64,000 bases of DNA from Cliona cf. orientalis (GCA_963930775.1 OZ005694.1:8820899-8884898), one strand, 5' to 3'. Positions 11,040-24,100 are shown, counted from the stretch's first letter. A program made the numbers and translations. The notes: generated from the letters alone by a model not told the origin.

Positions 11040-14000
11040 CTAATTCCTTTGCGTTGAACTATGGCCATTGTGCTGTATATCAGCTTGTTCCTTCCATTCT
11101 AATAGAGCTTTTCTATGAATAGATGTATGCATGCAGTCAGCCATAATAATTATAAACACATCCATGGCATGATAGTAGCAATTAAATGCCATTGGATGCT
11201 AGGCTAGCCAGCAATAATATTATTAAAAGTGGACTTGACTAATTTCTTACTCCAGTGCACATTTGTCTTCGTTTGATCGCTTCTCTGCCCCTCGTTTGTC
11301 ATAAAGTCTGACTTCACATTCAACAAAAGCTTGGGGCACCACCAACATTGAAGTCTGCAATTATAAATTTAATGCATAAGATTCTCATACTGCAAAATTG
11401 TATATTATGTTGTTAGAATATCACAGTATACGTAATTAACACTGATGCATAATATTACGGCAGCCGAACTCTTATAGTACTAGCATTAGTCTAAGAGTAT
11501 AATAATTATACTCTTAGACTAATGCTAGTACTATAAGAGTTCGGAGAGAATGGGCTGAGCTGAAGGATAATTATTATCCTTCAGCTCAGCCCATTCTCTG
11601 CACGAATCTGTTGGTAGTTATGCTATAACTCACCATTGCTTTCACTTCGTTATCTTTAAGAACGGCAGGTGAAACATTCTTGCCTATTGGCTTCTTGTAG
11701 AATGTAACTTTATCGATGGGATTATCATCTCCTTCAGATGGAACTTTTATCATTTCAAACTGTAATAATATGATATTATTATTTATTACAAGTATATTCT
11801 ATATAATATTATCACAGACCTCAATCCACATATCTTCGACAGAAATCCTCTGCTTAACACCTGGATCTAATAAATCATAAACTGTTTCACCTTGAGGTTG
11901 TAGTTTCATTGCCTGCATAGCTCTCCATAGATGGCCATTGTGATGATTCTGATCTCCATCTCCTGTCTCAGAGAGCATTTTGGGTACACGGATTTTCCCA
12001 GAACAGGCATATAAATCTCTCAGTTCGATTCGTCGTAAGATCAATTTTGCCTGATCAAAATTAATGATGTATATAATTAATTTTATGGCATTTTAATCAT
12101 CCTGTGCATGCATTTAACTTATTGTTGTAGGTATTATGATTATACCTTTTGTATTGCTGCTTCCTCTGGAGTTCCTGACTGAAAAGGGTAGAAGCTGATC
12201 ATTCCAACGATAGAATCTGTTAATCCCAGATAAGCTTCTGCATTGCCCTCTTTCATTTCTAGAATAGCGTCTTCTATAGATTTTGATCTTTCACTGAATT
12301 TGAAGGAAGGAAAAAAATTTAAAGCCTGCGAGAGCAATCATGCTGCACTATAATATATACACTGTATCACCTTCCAAAAACTCTTATTAACTTCACTTCC
12401 TTAACAGTCATGATGGCATCAGCAATCCTTAATAATATTATTATGGTCATCCTAAGCCATTAAGGTATGCCTTAACATCTTACATTCTTTCGACTGCTTT
12501 GATTGTTTTGTGTTGGTAAGCTTTTTGATGAAGAATACCCCGAGTGCGGAACATTCCATAGATGTTATCAAGCTCCTAAATTAAAGTTCAGAATTCCCCA
12601 CATATTAATAATATTATACCAAGTTGTAGTTGATCATACCTTGTCTCGAAAAGCAATATGAAGTTCTCCATTCTCCTTTTTGACAATTCTACCCAAAAGC
12701 ATACACCGTCTACAATTTCATATTGCAGTATGATAGCTAGTAATGTATATTTCATTTATTTAATTTTATTATCACCTTTGTTGAAAATCATTTGTTATTC
12801 CAAGATAGTAGCAGTCTCTTGCATAGTAGTCCCATTTGTCAACATCCAAACCAGTGTGCTTGTTTGCAACAATCTATGGCATGCAAGTATGACAGTCAGT
12901 CAGTCAATACTATTATCTTGAATGTACATGTATGCATGGTTGCTATATGTGACTAAAAATATTTGATAGTGATATACCTCACATAGAAACTCTCTGTTTT
13001 TCCATGGCTCAGGAAGCTTTTTATCTGTTTCCGGTTTCATCATTAATTCAATCAACTTCACATCATTTTCCCCAAGTCCTTGATTCACAAATTCAGCTAA
13101 CACGGGAATATTCTCTGCAAGGAGTCGTCTGAACAGTATAATAGAAATTTCTTCATGCTATAATAGGATGGGAATGCCGAAATTAATGACATAGCTATTA
13201 ATAATAAATTGGACACAGTTTCAAGCAATTTACTTTCATAGACACTAGTGATTCCAATATGTAACGTTGAAACATGTGTGATAGTGGTCCATGTCCTACA
13301 AAAAATTTATTGTCAGTCAATTCCTTTCAGAGGAGCACTAGCTCTCTAGCTCCACCCACGGCAGGTCCTAAAAATTCACAGTAAGTGGAGAAATCTATTC
13401 AATCTACATACACACATCAAGACAAGTGAGTACACTGTGGGGGCGGGGGGGGGGGGAGGGATTTACGATTCAAAGAGGTGGGTGTCCCCATGTGCCATAT
13501 AAACTCATGGTCAACTTTTGTGCCATATCACATGCATTATCATGAATGTGCATCATGGATATCATACCTAGGTCATGACAAAGGCCAGCAATTTCTGCAC
13601 AGAGGACTTCCTGCTCTGTGAATTTCCATAATTCCTCCTCTCCAGCCGCAGCACATTTATCACTTTTCATTTGTGCTTGAAGATGCTTTGCAAATTCCCC
13701 AGCAAGGTGATACACTCTGCATTATGCGTTATGCATGGTATACATGATACTAAAAACATGTATGTGATTGATATTAGTACTAGCTAGCACCATCACTATA
13801 GGGCTACATAATAATATACTATACATCCATGCAGCTGCACATGATTAAACTTGGGAAATCAGAATCTCAAAAGATATTGGCTACGAGTATCATGTGTAGC
13901 TACTATATGCATGACATTGTATGTGCATGGTTTCTATATATGTGGCGTATACGTACCCAATGGAATGATCAAATCTGGTATGATTTGCTCCTGGATAGAC

Positions 14001-14511
14001 ATAATTTGATCCACCTGAAAATTTAAAGTGTCCCGGTTGTTAGATCAGTGTATTAAATATACCACTATGTAATAACTACCAAGCTGCTTAATGTCCTTGA
14101 GGCGATGAAACTCTGGGGTATTAATGATCTTGTACACCAGCCAAGTTAGTTCAACAGGACCATGGATTGCATCGTTGATCAACTGATAACATGTAGAAAA
14201 GTAATTTGCAGCTAACCTACATAGTCCCTGATGATGGGAATATCTGGACTACTAGTACTCAGATCATCTATGATAACGCTACTTACTCGAGATTCGGTAT
14301 TTTCAGCAGGAGCTGGGTCGTTAAGCTTCCTTAATTCTACATTATTAAAATTAAACAGATATCGAGGATCAGAGAGCCTATGATTTAATATACCTTCCTC
14401 GCAGAGTCTCAGTTTCTCCTCAATTTGATCGTCTTTGATGCCGCAGTGTTTAAGAGTATCGCGAGCTCTTTGCAGATGATCGCGAAAGGTTTGCTCCGCA
14501 GACTCGGCCAT
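11040..14511 (-). CDS. SAMHD1: SAMHD1-like dNTP triphosphohydrolase 2 (complete)
   Basis: Sixteen exons: 14394-14511, 14287-14336, 14080-14182, 13957-14014, 13568-13716, 13234-13295, 12978-13157, 12776-12873, 12640-12709, 12484-12575, 12371-12427, 12146-12293, 11820-12050, 11634-11759, 11251-11354, 11040-11112. They total 1719 bp (572 residues) with consistent phases and consensus splice sites. The HD core is intact: [48 protein letters not shown], then YGMFRTRG and the C-terminal lobe with [11 protein letters not shown] and [17 protein letters not shown]. The ~40-residue N-terminus ([20 protein letters not shown]) replaces the SAM domain of vertebrate SAMHD1. The C-terminus lacks an obvious TP phosphosite motif. 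The start at 14511 is the first ATG giving this module. It lies head-to-head with TRAP copy 1 (336 bp apart). I see no lesion, so it is a good candidate for a functional enzyme. Confidence 0.93.
11464..11544. repeat. Perfect palindrome, 37-bp arms, 7-nt loop
   Basis: The left arm beginning CCGAACTCTTATAGTACTAG is exactly inverted at the right arm ending TATAAGAGTTCGG. Lies in the intron between exons 14 and 15 of SAMHD1-like gene 2 and directly abuts a second perfect palindrome. Confidence 0.97.
11545..11599. repeat. Second perfect palindrome, 26-bp arms, 3-nt loop
   Basis: The arm AGAGAATGGGCTGAGCTGAA (plus six more bases) is exactly inverted after a 3-base loop and ends CCCATTCTCT. It starts on the base after the preceding palindrome ends. 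Confidence 0.97.
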
Positions 14512-14846
14512 ATTCGCACGATAATTGACATTCAGCCACAGTCTGACTCCTCCCCACATACTAAATCATCCGCGGGGAGGAGTCAGTGAATGGTGACGTA
14601 ACCCGGATATAATATATATACTGCATGCACACATGCATACTGTAAGTCACATCTATAATCTGACACTTATATTACGTACACCATTGAAAACAGTGAAACC
14701 TAAACTTGCTAAGTGTATCCTGAACTAGCTGTGCATGCATGCAGGCATGGCAAACACAATGGGAGTACAATACTATATGCACTCATGGTACAAAACTTAA
14801 AAGGAAACCATCCAGGGTCACATGCATTTTTAATACATGGTCGATC
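14512..14846. promoter_or_regulatory. Shared divergent promoter region (SAMHD1-like 2 / TRAP 1)
   Basis: The 335-bp interval between two oppositely directed start codons. It holds an inverted pair CTGACTCCTCCCC (14543-14555) and GGGGAGGAGTCAG (14574-14586), a CRE/ATF-like TGACGTA at 14594 and a TATA-rich stretch at 14607-14620. Function as a bidirectional promoter is inferred from position. Confidence 0.4.
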
Positions 14847-17589
14847 ATGGTAGACTATAGATCATCCTTTATCGTAGTTCTCTGGATCTCACTCCTCTCC
14901 TCCTCCCTCCACGAGGCGTGGTGTCTACCCAAAGAAGCCTTCCCTTCTCACAAAAATGGAGTAGCTGCATCCTCTCCCAACTTCATGGTGGTTGGTGACT
15001 GGGGAGGTCAGGATGACCCTCCATACTACACTGACCCCGAGCAAGACGTGGCCAAGCAGATGGGGGATATCGCAGCCAACATGGGAGCTCAGTTCACTCT
15101 CAGTATGGGAGATAATTTCTACGATAATGAGTTACTGATGTGGACAACCCTCGCTTTAAGGAAACCTTCGAGGTACGCAAACTTCTAGTAAATAATATCA
15201 GTGTTTACATGAGGCTGCTATAACAGTAGGGGTAGTGATACAATGATTAATTATATCAACTTTAAGTTACGCACCAGCAGTAACTGACTACCCTGCCTGC
15301 ATGTATGGAAGCACTTTACTATAATGTTTCATAGAATGGGATGCCCCTAATGCTCTTCTTCACGACATGATAGACACTAAATTTGAATTCAAATTATCTG
15401 TAGCTGTATTCACTTAATTATTACTACCCTATCACATGACATGTATTTATGAAATGTATGACGAATAATTAGTGACATGGTACCGGTGGCATGCATTGAT
15501 GCCTTTCTATACTCTCTCTTTAGGATGTCTTTAAAGCCGACTCGGCCTCCAATCTCGCTGGTACATTGTCCGTGGCAACCACGATCACTATGGCAACTGC
15601 TCTGCTGAGATAGCCTACACCAAACAGTCCAACAGATGGTACTTTCCCGACTACTACTATTCAGAGGTATGTGTGCATGCATGGATAATAATATTATAGA
15701 GTGTGTGTGTGGGTGGGTGGCATACAAAATTTGATCACATGGCATCAGGGACTGACTATAAGACTTAGTAAGATTGCTAGTCAAAGTGGGGTGGTGGGAG
15801 GGTGCCCTTTCAATATAGTATAATAAGCAAGGAGCTAATTCATTATGTACAAGAGTAGACTTTTCACACTATAACTTCTTTTAGGAGGTTGCCATTCCAT
15901 ATGACCGTTGCACTGGTGTTTATAGACACCATCATACTGGCTGGGAAGTCAAACCCAAAGGACATGTTCTCTTCCCCAGATGGCCCAGACTCACAGCAGG
16001 CAGCGGATGATGAATGGGAATGGTTGATCAGACACTGGCCGGTTATTCTAAACCTGTTTCCAGAGTGGGATAGATATTTGTGGCAGGCTGGTATGAAATA
16101 ATGTGCAATGTCATGGCCACTAGATAATATGAATGGAAAGGTCTGAGGCCTTGTCATGCATCTATAATAATAATATCCACAATACTTATTGCATCTATGT
16201 ACTCTAAGGCCAGACCAATTTAATTTGTTGTTGCTCGGATTTTGTGAGGTAAAAATTGGAGCGAGCGATCGAAAAAAAAAAGAAAAAAAAGCAATTAATT
16301 GGGTGTGGTTATAGACCACAATCTAATTAAGACAGACTAATGCGACTATCTAGGACCAGGAAATCAAGATAGAATACAAAAACCACTCTACTATACATAA
16401 GCTCCACCCAACTTAATTGAATTTTTTTTTCTGTTTGCCCAAAAATTGGAGCGAGCGAATCCGTGCAACAACTTATTAAATTGGTCTGGCCTAACTATAT
16501 ATGAATAACAGGATGACTGCGCATTCTTTTTTGTGGGTAATCAATCATGGTATTCTGTGGGTGGCAGCTAATCGTATTCATACAAAATTTGAATTTCAAA
16601 ATGTATTCATGAGTTGGTATATATGCCAACAATAAAACACCATAAATCTAGTCAGCATGATTGACTCAGTAGTTAAAGTGTGATGGTCATACTAGGCAGC
16701 TCCTAAAGGGGGCGTAAAGTAAGGAAATATGATACAACATGAATGATGCTTGCTAGTAGCAATTATGTTTGAAATTGTCGCTGTGAATGAAGTTGATCAG
16801 GTGCTTAGATAATGTCCATTAACAAACAGAAACACATGAATGTCAACAAGCACTCAATTATGAGTGCTTAACACATATAGGCACGTAACTGCAACTGATA
16901 GCTTAGACAGATCTAGAGGGATCCTAGCTATACAGAGAGAGAGAGAGAGAGAGTACAACATGCACACTGGCCCACCCATACACACATAGTCTGGTCTGTG
17001 GGGCACCACGGTCTAACTGATGTTCTAGTTGAGAAGCTAAACCCGATGCTGGTGAAATACAAAGTGGCCACCTACTTCAGCGGCCATGACCACAACATGC
17101 AGCACCTCAATGACTCAGGGGTACAGTACTTCCTCTCTGGACCTGGGCACCTTGTAGAATCTTCTCAAAAACACAAGGTGGGCAAAAATACAAGCGGATA
17201 CAGTACATAGAAACATTGAAAGCTTAATTGATCACTTTACATGTGCACACACACACGCTAGAATGATGTGCCCAAAGATTCCCTCACTGAAGTTCTTCTA
17301 TGGTCCTGACCATGATTCAGACTCAAAGGGAGGCTTCACTACCGTCAGTGTAGGCACTGACACCATGAATGTTGCATTCTACAACTATAAAGGTACATGT
17401 AGTTACAAACATTAATGCCCTGGGTATTATGCCTATAATAATAATTATATTATAACAATATTGCACAATGACTAATCAAAACCTTATTCCCTCTGTATAA
17501 CTATGGGTGCTTGGCTCACACATGATGCATACACGTACAAACTAACAGGTCATAACAAGTATCAAGTGACTGTATCCAGATACTCATGA
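14847..17589 (+). pseudogene. ACP5: TRAP copy 1: purple acid phosphatase pseudogene
   Basis: Six-exon tartrate-resistant acid phosphatase (secreted or lysosomal binuclear-metal phosphomonoesterase): 14847-15172, 15524-15666, 15885-16090, 16990-17177, 17272-17392, 17549-17589. It has a signal peptide and family metal-site motifs (GDWGG, GDNFYDN, GHDHNMQ). Compared with its sister copies it has lost one G in exon 1 just after GDNFYDN, gained two bases in exon 2 (ACTCGGCC for ACTCCC), lost eight bases near the start of exon 3 (GGATCCAA) and more within it, and has an altered exon 5. The reading frame is broken at least four times, so it is a pseudogene even if one lesion were an assembly error. 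Splice sites remain recognisable. Confidence 0.9.
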
Positions 17590-17904
17590 AATGCTGTGGC
17601 AGTTGCTGCCTGCAGCCGGTACGTGTACATGAGCTATAATTAATTGTGTGGAATTGACTTTAATTTAATAATGATTACATCAACCTATTCAGATTCCTAA
17701 TAAATACTTATTATGACAATAGCATGCGCCAGCCTGCGTGGAAGGTTGGTGTAGCATAGGTATGATTATTTAATATACTCCGGATCCAGGAAGCTGCGCG
17801 TTGACGACCTTTTACCAATCGCATTATTATAATATATAATTGGCTATGATACGGTCTTTATGCAAAAGTCTTAAATTCACGATCAGCTATAGCTGTTCAC
17901 TATC

Positions 17905-18435
17905 ATGGCCGCAGGGAGTGAAGCTGCAGATTTAGTTACTGTATCAAGGAAAGAAATTGGAGAACGATTAAGAACATATCATGAACCTCGATTGAACTTG
18001 GAAGGAGACAAGAGAAATTCTTGTCTTCCAATTGACTGCTTCTTTCTTCAACTGAATTATTCCTTCAGAAAATGGACAGATACTCTAGAAGCTCGAGAAT
18101 CGGTGGAGAAGGTTATAACGGATATTACTGATGCGTTTTTAAAGAGTCCTGAGCTTAAAGTTTATGGACTCTGGTTCAAAGTTGATCCAGAATATAATTG
18201 GCCATTAACCTACTTTCTTGATGCTGAAGAAGATAAAAAGCGTGAAAACTGCCCAGACTTTCGCGTTCAATACCACAAAGCTTGGTTTGACTTTGAAGAG
18301 CACCTGAATACAAATGTGCGTCAAAAACTTCGCGAACAGCTGAAGGAGAAGGATCCAAGTTTTCATAAAGTATCAGTCGTACTTATGCGAGCTTGTGTCT
18401 ACGTCAGGGATGATATCGATGATAGCATACTATGA
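17905..18435 (+). CDS. Unknown intronless gene A, 176 residues
   Basis: Uninterrupted frame of 176 codons from ATG at 17905 to TGA at 18433. Composition is strongly protein-like: charged, with helical segments (KEIGERLRTYHEP; RESVEKVITDITDAFLK; NVRQKLREQLKEKDP) and a beta-like stretch VSVVLMRACVYV near the end. No signal peptide or membrane segment. I do not recognise the family. The order of segments resembles the 193-residue protein at 30961-31542 (EIG.LL; ID-F/Y-VQL; ES..KVIT; a K/R-rich helix; a final hydrophobic strand with R.C.Y). It lies between TRAP copy 1 and a PNP-exon relic in the same orientation as TRAP. The word ACGACCTTTTACCAATC lies about 100 bp upstream of the start. Confidence 0.7.
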   Translation: MAAGSEAADLVTVSRKEIGERLRTYHEPRLNLEGDKRNSCLPIDCFFLQLNYSFRKWTDTLEARESVEKVITDITDAFLKSPELKVYGLWFKVDPEYNWPLTYFLDAEEDKKRENCPDFRVQYHKAWFDFEEHLNTNVRQKLREQLKEKDPSFHKVSVVLMRACVYVRDDIDDSIL

Positions 18436-19148
18436 AACTAAACATTGAACTTGTGAACAATAATTATTGATATACGTAACCTTAGCATTGTTAGATATAA
18501 TGATAATTTTTATATTGTTTTATCATAGTTGTATGTATGCAATCTGTAAGAATAATATTTTTCTTTATTATTTCAGGTAATTTTTTGGTGACTTATTGTG
18601 GTATCATTATAATTATTAAATCCTTCATTCAAATTTTTAGTGAGTTCTCCCCCCCCCCCCCCCCACCCACCCACCCACCCAGAATTTATCCCAAGAAGTC
18701 CAGCATTCTTTTTCACCGAAATTACTCAAGAAATTCTCCTAAAAAATATTCATGACATTATCCCAAGAAACATTGTATATACCATGCTTGTAGATCATAC
18801 CAATAAACCTACATGAATCACTGACCAATATAATATTGTTATTATAATAATACTGGATGACATAATTAAATTTTATTATTAGCATAATTAATGTAGATGC
18901 AAGACTTAGTATTTTTGTTGAACAATAATAATATTAATAATCAAATTCTGTGTGAAGCTATAATAATTGGGCAAAGTGATTGTGAATTAACTTGCTGTGC
19001 ACAAAAATTAATGATAAAATCAATTAGAGTGATGAACACACAATAATTATAGTCTATACAATACTTGAGCCACATAATATTTTTTACTGATATCATACCA
19101 AAAATATATCAAAACATACCATAATATTATATTAAAATGACCACTTTC
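18436..19148. other. Intergenic, simple repeats only
   Basis: No exon seen. It contains a C-run with CCCA repeats (18648-18681) and AT-rich microsatellite-like sequence. From about 18960 it resembles the region just downstream of TRAP copies 3 and 5 (AACTTGCTGTGCACAAAAATT), showing the duplication unit extends here. Confidence 0.6.
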
Positions 19149-19336
19149 CTAGTCTTTGTCATTTGTTTGGTGTGACTGTTTCACTGAAGCCTCGGCCAAC
19201 TTCTCAATGACACCCTTGACTAGCCTGTGCATGTCGAGAGCTCTCATCTGTCCAGATTCAATCACCTCCTGGTGGCTAGGGGGAACCTTATCCGAGTCAT
19301 GCTCCAGGATAACAACATTAGTGATCAAAGACATAC
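19149..19336 (-). pseudogene. PNP: Stray copy of PNP last exon (1)
   Basis: Matches the terminal exon of the PNP gene at 24731-24918: acceptor CAG at 19337-19339, then [17 protein letters not shown]...[21 protein letters not shown] and stop. No other PNP exon is adjacent; beyond the acceptor the sequence turns into TRAP intron 1 in the opposite orientation. The frame and acceptor are intact, so it could serve as a 3' terminal exon for a transcript from the right, but on its own it is a relic. Confidence 0.9.
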
Positions 19337-19568
19337 CTGCAATTAAGGTATGTATATAGAGTGATGCCGAACACATGATAGTTGCTCAGTTAAAGAATAT
19401 AATAGAATATCTGCAGCTGTAATCACTTAGTTACTACCCTATTATATGATATCTATACTCAGCATGAGTATGACGTGATTCAGACATTGTATGATGAATA
19501 ATTAGTGACATTATATTATTGTAGCATGCATTTCATGCCCTGCTATTGTCTCTTTAGGATATGTCTTT

Positions 19569-20347
19569 GTGCCCCTGAGTCATTGAGATGCTGCATGTCG
19601 TGATCATGGCCGCTGACTCAGCTGTAAGCGGCCACTTTGTATTTCACCAGCATTGGGTTTAGCTTCTCAACTAGAACATCAGTTGGACCGTGGTGCCCCA
19701 CAGACCAGACTATGTGTGTATGACATTATAATAATAAATGTGTTCATGTATACTCTCTCTCTCTCTCTCTAGAGCTCTCTCTCTGTACGTGTGCATGTAT
19801 AGCTAGGATCTCTCTGTCTTAGCTACATGTCTGTCAGCTGCAGCTACATGCATATGTCTCAAGCACTTATTGACATTTCATGTGTTTCTGTTTGTCAATG
19901 GATATTAATGGATGGTCAATGGTATTGTGCATATAGCTATAATAATATTATTATTATGACAAGGCCACAGACCTTTCCATTCATGTATTGATAGAGGCCA
20001 TGACATTGTAGCCTATATTATATAGTTCATCCCAGACAAAAGAACACTGGGAGTCACCACATTAACAGTGAATGCATCAGTGACAAACTCAATTGAAATA
20101 CTAATGATTGCACATTTTTCATACCAGGATAGTGGCCAGCCACAAATATCCATCCCACTCCGGAACCAGATTTGGAATAACCGGCCAGTGTCTGATCAAT
20201 CCATTCCCATTCATCGTCCACTGCCTGCTGTGAGTCTGGGCCATCTGGGGAAGAGAACATGTCCTTTGGGTCAGACTTCCCAGCCAGTATGATGGTGTCT
20301 ATGAACTCCAGTGCAACGGTCATGTTTGATCCTGGAATGGCAACCTC
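19569..20347 (-). pseudogene. ACP5: TRAP copy 2: inverted exons 3-4 fragment
   Basis: On the minus strand, TRAP exon 3 (20125-20347, encoding FIDTIILAGKSDPKDMFSS through VAGHYPG) is followed by a shortened TRAP intron 3 and part of exon 4 (19569-19709). Exon 4 carries a seven-base insertion near 19612 and is cut at 19569, where it joins TRAP intron 1 and the first bases of exon 2 in plus orientation (TTTAGGATATGTCTTTGT). A junction of the same type recurs at 50943, so it was formed once and duplicated. Exons 1, 2, 5 and 6 are missing. Confidence 0.9.
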
Positions 20348-20470
20348 CTAAAAAAAGTTCTAGTACAAAATATCAACTCTTGTACATATAATATTATGCA
20401 TTAGTTCCTTGATTATTATAGCGAAAAGGCACCCTCCCACAACCCCACTTTGACTAGTATTCTTACTAAA

Positions 20471-20760
20471 TCTATGACAAAGAATCTCCTTGGAAAGCCA
20501 TGAAGACTCCTTAGGAAACTAGCAGCAGCGAAGAGCCACCTCCTAAGAGATCAAGGTCAAAATTTGTGATTCTGAAGACCTTTGTTTCGAAGAAAACAAG
20601 ACTGTATATCAGCCGCAATAAAAATGAGGATGACCGGAAGAAAATAAAAGGGTAAATCTTATAGTATAACCATCATAGTGCACAGCATTCACATGCTATT
20701 ACAATTATACATGCACTCAGAGCCTTCAACGAAGCTGTGGCACAAGCTAACACACATTAA
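20471..20760 (+). pseudogene. SAMHD1-like C-terminal tail fragment (divergent clade)
   Basis: Two exons (20471-20651 and 20721-20760) match the tail of the SAMHD1-like relic at 52998-53641: YDKESPWKAMKTP, a stop (TAG where the sister has TGG), SSSEEPPPKRSRSK, TRLYISRNKNEDDRKKIKG, then AFNEAVAQANTH and stop. They correspond to the C-terminal lobe exons of the intact paralogues ([18 protein letters not shown]). Upstream the sequence is TRAP intron 2 in reverse, so the left end is a breakpoint. Confidence 0.8.
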
Positions 20761-21183
20761 CACTATTACATCATGTATAACCTTTTGACAGTTGATAGTT
20801 GTATAATATTATACATTAGTGCAAATACTGTTTACTAATCATTAATTTTATATTGTACACTTTAAGAATTCTGATCATAATTATTTTAAAATACTGTATG
20901 CTATGGTGACCACGATTATATACTATAATATGCATGGCAACTATAGCCTACACCCAACTGCAGATAGTGAAACCTAAACTTGTAAAATAATCATATTTTT
21001 AGCTCCAATGTTATAACATTGAAATGCAGGAGTGGCCTGGGGACGAGCTAGGCTATTTTTTAGCTATATGAGTGTCAAGCACATATACAATTGCAATATT
21101 ATACTGATTGGAGTGCATTGTGGTACAAGACTTAAAAGGAAACCATTCAGAGTCACATGCATGCGTTTAATACATGGTCGATC

Positions 21184-24100
21184 ATGGTAGACTATAGATC
21201 ATCCTTTGTCGTAGTTCTCTTGATCTCACTCCTCTCCTCCTCCCTCCACAAGGTGTGGTGTCGACCCAAAGAAGCCTTCTCTTCTCACAAAAATGGAGTA
21301 GCTGCATCCTCCCTCAACTTCATGGTGGTTGGTGACTGGGGAGGTCAGGATGACCCTCCCTACTACACTGATCCCGAGCAAGACGTGGCCAGGCAGATGG
21401 GGGATATCGCAGCCAGCATGGGAGCTCAGTTCACTCTCAGTATGGGAGATAATTTCTACGATAATGGAGTTACTGATGTGGACGACCCTCACTTTAAGGA
21501 TACCTTCGAGGTACGCAAACTTCTAGTAAATATGTTTACATAAGGCTACTATGTCGGTTGGGGTAGTGATATTAATCCTATCAAAGTTACGCATCAGCAG
21601 TAACTGACTACCTGTATGGAAGCACTTTAACTACAATGATTCATAGAATGGGATGCCCCTATACTCTGCTTTACGATACGATAGACACTAAATTTGAATT
21701 CAAATTACCTGTAGCTGTATTCACTTAATTATTAGTACCCTATCATATTATGACATGTATAACACGATGATACAATTTATGAAATGTATGACGAATAATT
21801 AGTGACATGGTGGCATGCATTAATGCCTTTCTATACTCTCTCTTTAGGATGTCTTTAAAGCCGACTCCCTCCAATCTCGCTGGTACATTGTCTGCGGTAA
21901 CCACGATCACTATGGCAACTGCTCTGCTGAGATTGCCTACACCAAACAGTCCAACAGATGGTACTTCCCCTATTATGCACCTATCAATGTCATGCCCTAC
22001 CTACCCCATGACTATCATATGACAGTATCCATGATGCACTGACTGGAGAGATGCATTGGTGGAACTTGTTAATGTAGCTAGTTCAATGATCACTCGATCT
22101 GTTGAAAAATTCTATCATAGTATAATAAATAGCATACAACTATTTCACGATCGATGCTTACTAAAAATGCTAGCATGGTAACGCAGTTCACTCTCAGTAT
22201 GCATGGGAGATAACTTCTATGATAATGGAGATGTTGATGACCCTCGCTTTATTAAAATTAAGGAAACCTTCGAGGTATGCAAACTTCTAGTAAAAATATT
22301 GAGGCTACTATGCCAGTAAGGGTAGTGATATTAAAGTTACGCACCAGCAGTAACTGACTACCTGTATGGAAGCACTTTTAAATTACTACATGATTCATAG
22401 AATGGGATGCCCCTGCGCTCTGCTTCATGACACTAAATTTGAATTCAAATTATCTGCAGCTGTATTCACTTAGTTACTACCCTATTACATGATATGTATA
22501 CTACAGCACGAGTATAACATGATTCAGACATTGTATGATGAATTAGTGACAATACCCATGCAGGTAGCATGCACTTCATGCCCTGCTACTGTCTGTTCAG
22601 GATGTCTTTAAAGCCGACTCCCTCCAATCTCGCTGGTACATTGTCTGCAGTAACCACGATCACTATGGCAACTGCTCTGCTGATCATGAGATAGCCTACA
22701 CCAAACAGTCCAATAGATGATACTATTACTACTCAGAGGTATGTGTGCACACACGGATAATAATATTATAGAATGTGTGTATGGGTGGGTGGTATACAAA
22801 ATCATCTATGAATTGATTGCATGGCATTAGGGACTAACTATAAGACTTAGTAAGATTGCTAGTCAAAGTGGGGTGGTGGGAGCATACCCTTTCACTATAA
22901 TAATACAATAAGCAAGGAGCTAATTGATCATGGACAAGAGTAGACTTTTGCACTCTAATTTCTTTTAGGAGGTTGCCATTCCCGGATCCAATATGACCCT
23001 TGCACTGGTGTTCATAGACACCATCATACTGGCTGGGAAGTCACACCCAAAGGACATGTTCTCTTCCCCAGATGGCCCAGACTCACAGCAGGCAGCGGAC
23101 GATGAATGGGAATGGATTGATCAGACACTGGCCGGTTATTCCAAACCTGGTTCTGGAGTGGGATGGATATTTGTGGCTGGCCACTATCCTGGTATGAATA
23201 ATGTGCAATATCATGGCCTCTATCAACACATAATAATGTAAATGGAAAGGTCTGAGGCCTTGTCATGCATCTATTGTAGCTATGCATAATACTTACTGCA
23301 TCTATGTACTCTAACTATGAATAACAGAATGACTGCGCATTCTTTTTTGTGGGCAATTAATCATGCTATTCTGTGGGTGGCAGGCAATCGTATTCATACA
23401 AAATTTGAATTTCAAACTTAACTGTATTCATGAGTTGATATGCCAACAATAAAACACCATGAATCTAGTCAACATGATTGGGTCAGAAGTTAAAGTGTGA
23501 TGGTCATACTAGGCAGCTCTTAAAGGGGGCGTAAAGTAAAGAAATATGATCGTAGCAATTACATTTGAAATTGTCACTGTGAATGAAGTTGTCTTTGATT
23601 AGGTGCTTAGATAATGTCCATTAACAAACAGAAACACATGAATGTCAACAAGCACTTAATTATGAGTGCTTAACACATGTAGGCACGTAGCTGCAACAGA
23701 TAGATCTAGAGGGATCCTAGCTATACACATGCACAGTGAGAGAGAGTACAACATGCACACCCACCCATACACAAATAGTCTGGTCTGTGGGGCACCACGT
23801 ACGGTCCAACTGATGTTCTGGTGGAGAAGCTAAACCCGATGCTTGTGAAGTACAAAGTGGCTGCCTATTTCAGCGGACATGACCACGATATGCAGCACCT
23901 CAATGACTCAGGGGTACAGTACTTCCTCTCCGGAGCTGGGCATCTTGTAGAATCCTCACAAAAACACAAGGTGGGCAAAAAATTGATCTGTATACAAGTA
24001 GTATCTACAGCCCTAAATCAATAGCTTAAGAGTATTATCTATTCTTTATTAATCATTTTGCATGTGTGCACACACACACTAGGATGATGTGCCTAAGGAC

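Noticed and set aside
11464-11599. CRISPR-like or terminator reading of the double palindrome
   Set aside because: There are no spaced direct repeats and the context is a spliced animal gene.
19149-20347. Reading the stray PNP exons as processed (retrotransposed) copies
   Set aside because: They retain the acceptor and flanking intron and travel with TRAP genomic segments, so they are DNA-level duplications.
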